Shown here one piece after another: positions 7,967 through 15,020 of a stretch of DNA of 31,116 bases. The DNA lies in contig JANXXV010000095.1 of the NCBI GenBank assembly GCA_025350445.1, positions 1-31,116 of the forward strand, in the 5' to 3' direction. The translations under genes and the position numbers were made by a program. Source of the stretch: Bryobacteraceae bacterium (GTDB lineage Bacteria > Acidobacteriota > Terriglobia > Bryobacterales > Bryobacteraceae). Within the stretch, counting starts at the first letter, position 1; the number at the start of each line of letters is the position of its first letter. The notes below the pieces were generated by a model that did not search any database, had not been told where the DNA came from, and saw only the letters and a list, made by a program, of their open reading frames with translations.

Positions 7967-10900
7967 TGCAGCGTCACCCACATCGGACTTACCCAAACGA
8001 TCTGCCCGTCCGTCTGCGTGCCGCGGACGTAGTAGTAGCTGGTCTTGCCTTTCTGGGCGGAGGCGTCCTGAAAAGTGAATGACAACACGCGGTCTCCGCT
8101 GGTGGAATACACCACGGTGTTGTCTTTCAAAAGCACCACGTTGTCGAACGCGTTCGTGCCCCAGAGCTTCACTGTAAATACCGGAGCGCTGCTGGTGGTG
8201 AATGATTCGCCCATATAGTGGCCGCCGCTGCGGAAATCCGCGAGAATATTATCCGTGGAGCCGTACATGCGGCGCTTGCGCATGGCATCCATAATGCCCG
8301 CCCGCGTTGGCTCAGTCACCCAAAGGTTGGTGAAGGAAATGTGAGTCGAAACGTGGTCGCTTGAGGCCTCGAATCCCAGTTGGACTCCCTTCGCGAGAGC
8401 GTTCGAGACGTAGCCGGCGGCTTCGTATCCGGAGATGGAATCCGTGGGCGTGTTGGAGCGCGGCGCACCCGGCATCTCGTAGTCCTGCCGATCGCCCTGA
8501 TAGATTTCGACGAATGGTTCCACTTGCGGGTCGCTGTTTCGCCAGTCCGTTCCCTGGTCGGTTGCGCTTGTGTGCGGAGCGGAAAGGCCCCCAAAGAAGT
8601 GGAGATAGGCATACAGCATTGTGGTGTCGGGCGCCGGTGTTGGCGCGGAATTCGGTGACGTTACCGGAAGCCTGGGCAGCGGCCTGATGCCCCGCTTGTC
8701 GAAAACGACGTTGCGGTGTCCTTCGGGATAACCAACGCTGCGTTCGTAATAGTACATCGGGATGAACTTGGAGCCCAGCAAGTAGGCATCTGAATATTTC
8801 TGCGTCAGCCACCACGTGTATTCCCGTGCGTCGCCATTGTCGTGATCGCAACAACCCACCCATCCGAGCGAGGCAGCATCGATGAAATACCGGTAGCTGT
8901 CGATCAGTGGGCCGTCGCGGGCTCCGTCGAAGGAAATCTCAGTGTGCCGGTGGAAATCGCCGCGCACCAACTGTAGCCGCTGCCCGCTCACTGAGGGCCG
9001 GTAACTGCGGTTCAATGAGGCCGCCGAGGCTTCAGCGGCAGCCGATGGATCCGGGGCGTCCGGAATCACCTGTCCGATCTTTTGCAATTGCGGGGACTGC
9101 TGCGTGCGGACGACCGGCAACTCAGAAGCGAAAATGTCCGAGCTTACTCCGTCCGCCTGTGGCGTCCCATTTGGGGCCGGGCTCAGCCGGTGGTCGGACG
9201 TATGCGCAATCAATAATTGCCCTGGCCCGAGCGCCGCCATGGAAGGCCGATTGTCCCCTACGGAGTCGGTAAATCCGAGCACTCCCGGCCCGTGCCATTT
9301 ATTTCCGTCGAAGTAAATCAATGAGCTCACCCAAATCGAGCCGACGGAAAGACCACCCGTGGCATGGCTGGAGGAAAGCCCGTTTCCAGCCTGCTGGCGA
9401 AATGCGAGGTAAACAGTGCCGTCGGGATCCGTTGCTATACGCGGGAAGGTGTTTCTAGGCCCAGCCGGAGGTCCGATCCCCGAATTCTTCGCGCGTTTCT
9501 GCACCAGCGCCGGGTCTGGCATCGTGGGGAAAGGTCCCCGCGTTGTGGGCAGGAAAAGTTCGTTCGCCGGTGTGCCGGGCAGCGCATTCGCGACATCGTC
9601 GGTGGTGGAGTACAGATCGTTCCCGATCAAACAGCGGACCTGGATCGTGTGAGCGGAATAAAGGGGAAGGCCGGTGGTGTCAAGGGCTCCAAAATCCTTG
9701 CCCCAACTCGAGCCGGCAAACTCGTACGCAATCCATAGACGGTTCTGCTGGTCGTAGGCCAGAGAGCTGCGAGCCTCAAAATTAGCGCTGGCGGCGACCG
9801 CGATGGGCGTATCCATGCCCACGTGATCGGTGAATTGCACGCGGCGCAGGTATACGTCGTAGTCGCCCTTGTCGTAAGTATCCCATGAAATTGCGACTTC
9901 GCCGTTTGCAGCCGCCGCGATCGCCGGATCCCAATCGCTCGCGGGCGAGGTGGAAACGATGGTCTCCGGCCAGAATGCGTCACCATTCTGCACGGAGGTC
10001 AGAATCTCAAGATTGCCGTTTCGGAATCCTTGCCACGCAACCCAAACCCGGCCCGCCGCATCGGTGGTGGCCACCGGAAACAGATCCGTACCCGGATCGC
10101 TGGTCAGCCGGATTTCCCCGGACATACTGCCGTCCGCGCCCGCGTTTCGGGCGTACAGATCGAAGTTGCCGGAGCGTTGCGCCGAGTAAATCACCCACGC
10201 GCGCCCTTGGCTGTCAATCGCAACAGCGGTGCGCATGATGTCCTGACCGGTGGTTGTTACCGCAAATGGTCCTGTCCAAACGCGCTGGGACACGGAATAG
10301 TGCATAAGGAGAACCTGATCGCCGCCGGCCGCGCGGGCCAGAAACGAAAAGTCGGTGATGGCCTTCTGGGTTCCGGTAGCCACCGCAAGGGAGCGGTCGC
10401 CGTGAACGAATTCGGTGTAGGCGAGGTAGACGTCGTCGCCGGATTTTGCCATCGACGGGAAATCCTCTTCCTCGGCGGATGAAGTTAGCTGAAATTGGGC
10501 GCCGGTTTGCGCGACAAGCACGCGACCGTTCAGAAACGGCTTGCTCGAGCCAAACGATATTTCCGACGAAGAAAAGTTGAAATTGCCTTGCGCGGTGGTG
10601 ATGTCGATAGTAACGGGTGCCGCGGACCCGGAGATCTTGACGATAATCCCGTTTTCCTGAACCGGCCCCGGGGGATTCAATGACGGCGTGCCGCGGGTGT
10701 TCAACTTCCAGGAGGAAGTACCGGAAATCGAATCGGTTGCGCTGAATCGCCAACCGCGTAGGATCTCGACGGCCGCTCCCGTTACCGTGATCGAACCATC
10801 CCAAGCCGTATTTGACTTCTCTCCAATCCCGAGAATCACCAGATAGGATCGCGCCGGCGGTACCGTCGAGACGGCGGCGTGAAGGGAAACCGCGGGATAT

Positions 10901-10974
10901 AGCAAGCGTTTACCGGCTAAGGCCGCCAGACCGGCAAGCAACAGCAGAGTAACGACTGCGTATCGAAACCGCAT
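7963..10974 (-). CDS. Secreted protein: probable beta-propeller repeats plus PHP/DUF3604-like metal-binding domain
   Basis: 1,003 residues from the ATG at 10974; a GTG eight codons upstream is less likely because AAGGTG sits 10 nt before the ATG and the hydrophobic signal/anchor follows it directly. The first two thirds contain repeated strand-rich blocks of the form AIDSQGRAWVIYSAQRSGNFDLYAR, TDAAGRVWVAWQGFRNGNLEI and AAANGEVAISWDTY, as in sialidase- or TolB-like propellers. The last third carries GDFHRHTE (H675, H677, E679), CDHDN (H711) and SDHVSTH (H874, H878), then MRKRRMYGSTDN, the layout of PHP/DUF3604 metallo-hydrolases. The ATGA overlap with the GH5-like gene points to a shared substrate or surface structure. 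The reaction is not known; the PHP metal ligands are evident, while the propeller blade count is a guess. Confidence 0.83.
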   Translation of the reverse strand: MRFRYAVVTLLLLAGLAALAGKRLLYPAVSLHAAVSTVPPARSYLVILGIGEKSNTAWDGSITVTGAAVEILRGWRFSATDSISGTSSWKLNTRGTPSLNPPGPVQENGIIVKISGSAAPVTIDITTAQGNFNFSSSEISFGSSKPFLNGRVLVAQTGAQFQLTSSAEEEDFPSMAKSGDDVYLAYTEFVHGDRSLAVATGTQKAITDFSFLARAAGGDQVLLMHYSVSQRVWTGPFAVTTTGQDIMRTAVAIDSQGRAWVIYSAQRSGNFDLYARNAGADGSMSGEIRLTSDPGTDLFPVATTDAAGRVWVAWQGFRNGNLEILTSVQNGDAFWPETIVSTSPASDWDPAIAAAANGEVAISWDTYDKGDYDVYLRRVQFTDHVGMDTPIAVAASANFEARSSLAYDQQNRLWIAYEFAGSSWGKDFGALDTTGLPLYSAHTIQVRCLIGNDLYSTTDDVANALPGTPANELFLPTTRGPFPTMPDPALVQKRAKNSGIGPPAGPRNTFPRIATDPDGTVYLAFRQQAGNGLSSSHATGGLSVGSIWVSSLIYFDGNKWHGPGVLGFTDSVGDNRPSMAALGPGQLLIAHTSDHRLSPAPNGTPQADGVSSDIFASELPVVRTQQSPQLQKIGQVIPDAPDPSAAAEASAASLNRSYRPSVSGQRLQLVRGDFHRHTEISFDGARDGPLIDSYRYFIDAASLGWVGCCDHDNGDAREYTWWLTQKYSDAYLLGSKFIPMYYYERSVGYPEGHRNVVFDKRGIRPLPRLPVTSPNSAPTPAPDTTMLYAYLHFFGGLSAPHTSATDQGTDWRNSDPQVEPFVEIYQGDRQDYEMPGAPRSNTPTDSISGYEAAGYVSNALAKGVQLGFEASSDHVSTHISFTNLWVTEPTRAGIMDAMRKRRMYGSTDNILADFRSGGHYMGESFTTSSAPVFTVKLWGTNAFDNVVLLKDNTVVYSTSGDRVLSFTFQDASAQKGKTSYYYVRGTQTDGQIVWVSPMWVTLQ

Positions 10975-11038
10975 ATTGACGAAACACCTTCTGTTCACCC
11001 AAGTTGCTGCATTTGGATCACAGTTGCATCTTTAATTT

Positions 11039-11056
11039 GCCGGTAGCGCTTCCGGC
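11039..11056. repeat. 18-bp near-perfect palindrome in the predicted 5' leader of the PHP/GH5 operon
   Basis: The sequence gccggtagcgcttccggc pairs with itself over nine positions with one mismatched pair. It lies between the predicted -10 box (11071-11076) and the start codon at 10974 on the minus strand, so it would fold in the mRNA leader or act as an operator. No T-run follows, so it is not a terminator. Confidence 0.5.
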
Positions 11057-11070
11057 AGTGACTTGGCAGA

Positions 11071-11099
11071 ATTATATTCGCGTTACGACTAAAACTCAA
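11071..11099 (-). promoter_or_regulatory. Sigma-70-like promoter for the PHP/GH5-like operon
   Basis: On the minus strand TTGAGT (11094-11099) is followed by a 17-nt spacer and a perfect TATAAT (11071-11076). The predicted transcript would start near 11064 and have a leader of about 90 nt before the ATG at 10974, including the palindrome at 11039-11056. It is the best -10 box in the window. Confidence 0.7.
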
Positions 11100-12011
11100 G
11101 CTCTCATTTCGGTCACCAACTTAAATGACTTGACACGGTGCATTCCGGGCTCTGTTGCATTCGTTTCAGACCCGCCGTTAACCCGGTGCTTCCGGAGACG
11201 GAGCAGCCCACACTGTTCCAAAGATAAGAAATTCGTGCTGACAGCGCGCGCTTGTGGCGGGCGAGTTACGGGCAACCCATTCCCGGCGAGTTTAGAAAAT
11301 GTATAGTTTGTCAGCGCCTCCGGCCGCAGCGTCCACAAAAAGGCTGCCAAGGAACTTATATGATCACGCAACCTGGAACCACGCTGGACATCGGGTTCGA
11401 ATCAACTCCAGTCAAATTTTCGGCTTACTTGCCGTCGGCGGGGCTCCTCCATCTTATCGCCGTCGTACCGCCCCGTTCCTTAGCTTCCATGAGCTTCCCA
11501 AAGCTTCGCCGCTGGACAGGCCAGGTTATCGGTGTTCATCGGCGTTATCCCCCGGCGAACATTATTAGCCGCCGATTCACGCCGATCAACGCGGATTCCA
11601 AATAGGCCGCACGATTCGGCCCGGTTATCGAATTCAGGGACTTTCCTCCAACTGCGCCGCAAAAGTCCGATGGTTCCGCGCTCCGATAGTAAATGGGCTA
11701 CTGTGGGTTGTGTTCTCCGCGCGTTGTCCCCATTGCAGATCTGTCGAGTTCAGAAGTGTTGGCGCGCGAAATATTTTCGAAAATGCGCTTCGCTGGATAC
11801 TTCTTCCCTTCCGTTGTTCACTGTGCGGCAGGCATTGCCTGTTGTTTCGATGGCTTGCTCGCGGTGACGGAACTGCCTGACAACGATCCCGTCGCATTCT
11901 CCAGCGAAGTACCGCGCCGCGCGGCTGGCCGCATTCCCGCGCCGCGTACGGTCGAAAAACGTTCAAGCTGAACTGTAAACAGCCCCCGCCGGTAAGTTAA
12001 AGTGAGGGTCA
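11100..12011. other. Gene-free stretch between divergent units
   Basis: No reading frame on either strand here has a credible start, ribosome-binding site or recognisable protein. The stretch separates the minus-strand PHP/GH5 operon from the plus-strand TPR gene. The only structured element I see is the inverted repeat at 11527-11599. A GAGGG at 12004-12008 is the likely ribosome-binding site of the TPR gene; I could not find a convincing promoter for that gene. Confidence 0.6.
11527..11599. repeat. Inverted pair of 10-nt-periodic ATCxGCGTT repeats
   Basis: The left arm (11527-11549) reads about two and a half copies of an atcggcgtt-type decamer on the plus strand. The right arm (11565-11599) holds about three copies of the same decamer on the minus strand (atccgcgttg, atcggcgtga, atcggcggct). 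Fifteen bases separate the arms. The resemblance to degenerate repeats often seen between genes in several bacterial phyla is from memory; the copy number in this genome cannot be seen here. It may be an intergenic repeat family or a processing/termination element. Confidence 0.55.
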
Positions 12012-13136
12012 ATGAAAGCGCTGCTGCTATTCATCGCCGCCATCAGCGTGGCCGCACAGGAAGTCTCCGTGGAAGATGCTATGCGCATGGTGGCTGCCGG
12101 GCGGCTGCCAGAGGCGGAGACCGCGTTGCGCGCACTGGCGGCGAAAGAGCCGCGTGACGCGGACCTCCGCTACAGACTTGGTCTGGTGTTGGTGAAACAG
12201 AATAGGCTCGACGACGCGGCGAAGGTTCTGGTAGAGGCCACACGCATCGATCCCACTTTTGGTTTCGCATGGCTTGCGCTCGGCGAAATTAGTTTTCGGC
12301 AAGGGGATAAGGTTGCAGCGATGGCGCATGCCAAGCGGGCCGAAGAGCGGGCGGGGAAGTCCGTGATGGCATGGAAGGCCCTGGCTGCCCTGGAAGAACG
12401 CATCGGAGACGCAGTTGGGCAAGCCCGCGCTTTAGAAGTTCTGGTCCGTCTGGCCCCGCAGGATCGCGATGCCTGTGTTCGTTTGGCAAATCTGCTGCTT
12501 GAGCACCGCAACGCCGGCGCCGCCCGGAGCGCGGCCGATAGCGGCCTGCGCGTATTTCCGAACGATTCCGAATTATTACGCCTACGCGGTTTAGCCTGGT
12601 ACGGAATGGGGCGCAAAGACGAAGCGATGGATTCCTTTCTAGCCGCCATGGATGCGGCGCCGGCGGACGAGACAGTGCATGCATCGGTTGAGACGTTGCT
12701 GCCGGATGCGGGGGACAAGCTGCCGCAAGTACGCGAAAGGCTGCTCCGGTTCGCCGCACAACGGCCCGACAGCCCGCTGGGACCTTTTCTGCTGGCGCTG
12801 GTTTCAGCGCCGGCCTCCGCGGAAGATCAAGAGACACTACTTCGGCGCGCCATCGCGATAGATCCCAATTTCTGGCCCGCGTATTTCGATCTGCAGCGGA
12901 TCTTGCGCAGGCAGGGGAAGAGGCAGGAAGCAATCGAGGCGCTTGAAACCACACTGCGGCTGAATGCGAACCATGAGGCATCTCACTTCGCGCTGGCCCA
13001 GCTTTACCTGGAAGCGGGCGACCGGGAAAAGGCACGCCAGCACCGCGCGGAACATCACCGGCTGCGCGCGGCCGCGGCTTCCGAAGAGCAAAAGCGTTCC
13101 GCCGAAGCTCCGCGATTCGCAGTTAAGATTCAGTGA
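12012..13136 (+). CDS. Secreted tetratricopeptide-repeat protein
   Basis: 374 residues with a short signal peptide (MKALLLFIAAISVAAQ) followed by a run of TPR helices. Typical units are AGRLPEAETALRALAAKEPRDADLRYRLGLV, LDDAAKVLVEATRIDPTFGFAWLALGEI and, near the end, RQEAIEALETTLRLNANHEASHFALAQLYLEAGDREKA, each shown here only as recognisable TPR text. About eight to nine repeats fill the protein up to a charged C-terminal tail. TPR arrays mediate protein contacts; this one probably works in the periplasm or at the outer membrane. Its 3' end overlaps the convergent CRTAC1-like gene by 7 bp (13130-13136). A decayed TPR gene lies near a second ASPIC/UnbV remnant at 18300-18953, which suggests that the pairing recurs. 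The binding partner is unknown. Confidence 0.85.
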   Translation: MKALLLFIAAISVAAQEVSVEDAMRMVAAGRLPEAETALRALAAKEPRDADLRYRLGLVLVKQNRLDDAAKVLVEATRIDPTFGFAWLALGEISFRQGDKVAAMAHAKRAEERAGKSVMAWKALAALEERIGDAVGQARALEVLVRLAPQDRDACVRLANLLLEHRNAGAARSAADSGLRVFPNDSELLRLRGLAWYGMGRKDEAMDSFLAAMDAAPADETVHASVETLLPDAGDKLPQVRERLLRFAAQRPDSPLGPFLLALVSAPASAEDQETLLRRAIAIDPNFWPAYFDLQRILRRQGKRQEAIEALETTLRLNANHEASHFALAQLYLEAGDREKARQHRAEHHRLRAAAASEEQKRSAEAPRFAVKIQ

Positions 13137-14857
13137 GCGTACCGAATTCGCGCCGTGATACCGCTGCCTTCCCGAACTTGAATCTCCTGGTTCGCGGCCA
13201 CGTTGGTGAGCGCCTCGGTGCGCCCGTTGGGCCATAGAATCTCCACACGGTCCGCTTGCAGCGCTTTCCCCAGTCCGAAGTGCTGCCGAAAATCGGACTG
13301 GGAAAGAAAGCTGGAGCCGCTGGTCACAATTGCCAACTGTTTGGAAGTCCCCGCGGCAACCACGATCTTTGCCCCAATAGCGCTCCGATTAGACTCCGTT
13401 CCCGCAAGCCGGATCAGAATGGAATTTCCCTTTTCCGCAAAATTCTTGAGGACGGTTGGCGCGGCGTTCATATTGACGATAACGATCTCCGGCGCGCCGT
13501 CGCCATCGAGATCTCCGATAGCAAGGCCACGGGACGACCGCGCCGCCGACAGCGCCTTGCCGGACTGTTTCGTGACATCCCGGAAAGCACCGTTGCCAAG
13601 GTTCCAGTAGAGCAAGCGGGGCATCTCGAAAGGTTCCGATTTCGCCGCCCGCTTGAGTTCCGGGTAAATGTGCCCGCTCGCGATAATGAGGTCCTTATTG
13701 CCGTCCTGATCGACGTCGATGAACTGCGCACCCCAAGCCACGTATTTCGTGTTTACTCCAAGGCCGGCGGCAACGGTTTCATCGGAAAAGAACAGCTCTC
13801 CCAGATTGCGGTAAAGCGATGTCGTCATCTCATCGATGAAATTGGTTCGAAGTATATCGATCCTGCCGTCGTTGTCGTAGTCGGCGGCCGCGACTCCCAT
13901 TCCGCCCTGCTCCTCACCGTTGTCGCCGTAGGCTACGCCGGCGGGAACAGCGACGTCGGTGAACGTGCCATCGCGATTGTTGCGGTAGAGAATGCTGGGG
14001 GTAGAATCGCACGCAACGTAGATATCCGGCCAGCCGTCGCCGTCGAAGTCCGCGGAAGTCACGCCAAGCCCGTAATGATTCCCCGCGAGACGAATCCCCG
14101 CGGCGGCCGAGACGTCCCGAAACTTGCCGTTGCCTTCGTTGTGGAACAAGTGATTGACGCCGCTAGGAAAGCCGCGGGGCCCGCAGAAGACATCCAGCCC
14201 CAGCCAGTGGCAAAGATCGATACCGGCGGTCCTCCGTAATTGCGCCGGGGGGAATGCGACGTAGTTCGATACGAAGATATCCAGCAGTCCGTCGCGGTCG
14301 TAGTCGAGGAAGGTGCAACCGGTATTGAATAGATCGGGAGTCGCCGGAAACGGCAACGGATGAAAGTGTCCTTTGTCGTTTTTCAGCAGCAGATTGTCGC
14401 CATAGCGTGTGATTAGCAAATCCGTGAAGCCGTCGTTATCGATATCTCCCGCGCACACGCCTTGCGCCCAACCGCTGGTTGTCAGTCCGGATTCGCGAGT
14501 GGCATCTTTGAACTTTCCTTTGCCCAGGTTCCGGTACAAAACGCTCGCCCGGGAAGTGCCGTCCAAGCGCGCGCCGTTCACCAGCAAGACATCCAATTTG
14601 CCGTCGTTGTCGTAATCGACTAACGCTACGCCATTACCCGTCATTTCCAGAATGTGCTTTCGGGTGAGTTCGCCCCCATAGAAATTCGCGGCGGTGATCC
14701 CAAAATCGTTCGCTACATCTCTCAGATCTATGGTCGGCGCCAGGATCGCATTCGACGCCTTTGCCGATGGCCGCGGCCGAGCCTTCGTGGAACTTCCCAT
14801 TCCTTGTTGAGCCAATACAGGTAAGGCAAATAAGAAAAGGAGCCCGAGGCAATGCAC
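13130..14857 (-). CDS. CRTAC1-like secreted FG-GAP/VCBS-repeat protein with ASPIC/UnbV C-terminal domain
   Basis: 575 residues starting at a GTG (14857), chosen because a signal peptide (LGLLFLFALPVLAQQ) follows directly. Seven calcium-binding-type loops are visible: DYDNDGKLD, DIDNDGFTD, DYDRDGLLD, DFDGDGWPD, DYDNDGRID, DVDQDGNKD and DLDGDGAPE. They are embedded in repeats expected to form an integrin-alpha-like beta-propeller. The C-terminal ASPIC/UnbV domain ends with VEILWPNGRTEALTNV. Such proteins are common in Acidobacteria and Planctomycetes and are thought to act at the cell surface; no enzymatic activity is established. Convergent with the TPR gene and divergent from the TonB receptor, with which it appears to share a promoter region. 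Confidence 0.9.
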   Translation of the reverse strand: MHCLGLLFLFALPVLAQQGMGSSTKARPRPSAKASNAILAPTIDLRDVANDFGITAANFYGGELTRKHILEMTGNGVALVDYDNDGKLDVLLVNGARLDGTSRASVLYRNLGKGKFKDATRESGLTTSGWAQGVCAGDIDNDGFTDLLITRYGDNLLLKNDKGHFHPLPFPATPDLFNTGCTFLDYDRDGLLDIFVSNYVAFPPAQLRRTAGIDLCHWLGLDVFCGPRGFPSGVNHLFHNEGNGKFRDVSAAAGIRLAGNHYGLGVTSADFDGDGWPDIYVACDSTPSILYRNNRDGTFTDVAVPAGVAYGDNGEEQGGMGVAAADYDNDGRIDILRTNFIDEMTTSLYRNLGELFFSDETVAAGLGVNTKYVAWGAQFIDVDQDGNKDLIIASGHIYPELKRAAKSEPFEMPRLLYWNLGNGAFRDVTKQSGKALSAARSSRGLAIGDLDGDGAPEIVIVNMNAAPTVLKNFAEKGNSILIRLAGTESNRSAIGAKIVVAAGTSKQLAIVTSGSSFLSQSDFRQHFGLGKALQADRVEILWPNGRTEALTNVAANQEIQVREGSGITARIRYAH

Positions 14858-14924
14858 CTTTGAAGCCTAACTGAACGGTCCGGCAGGGTCAATAAATCCG
14901 GGCGGGATTCGCCGGCGCGACTCT

Positions 14925-14953
14925 GATATATCTGAGATGTCAGGCATTGACAA
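14925..14953 (-). promoter_or_regulatory. Promoter for the CRTAC1-like gene
   Basis: Read on the minus strand, TTGTCA (14948-14953) is followed by a 17-nt spacer and TATATC (14925-14930), giving a leader of roughly 60 nt before the GTG at 14857. The -35 box overlaps five bases of the -35 box of the opposite promoter. Confidence 0.5.
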
Positions 14954-14975
14954 CACCCGTAAATCATGCTTTACT
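14947..14975 (+). promoter_or_regulatory. Promoter for the first TonB-dependent receptor
   Basis: TTGACA (14947-14952, consensus) is followed by a 17-nt spacer and TTTACT (14970-14975). It supports translation from the ATG at 15021, since an in-frame ATG at 14937 would lie upstream of this promoter. Confidence 0.55.
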
Positions 14976-15020
14976 AAACCCACTTCGGCTTCAAAATCTG
15001 ACAGCTTAGCGGGGTGGTGC

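Noticed and set aside
11392..11402. GGGTTCGAATC, which resembles a tRNA T-loop
   Set aside because: The flanking five bases cannot form a T stem, and no acceptor stem or anticodon arm is found around it.
11252..11605. A 117-codon open frame on the plus strand in the gene-free stretch
   Set aside because: Its last third is simply the translation of the ATCxGCGTT repeat, and the rest has no family features or ribosome-binding site.
14937..15020. Extending the first TonB receptor to the ATG at 14937
   Set aside because: That ATG lies upstream of the predicted promoter, and the extra 28 codons would put a charged stretch before the signal peptide.
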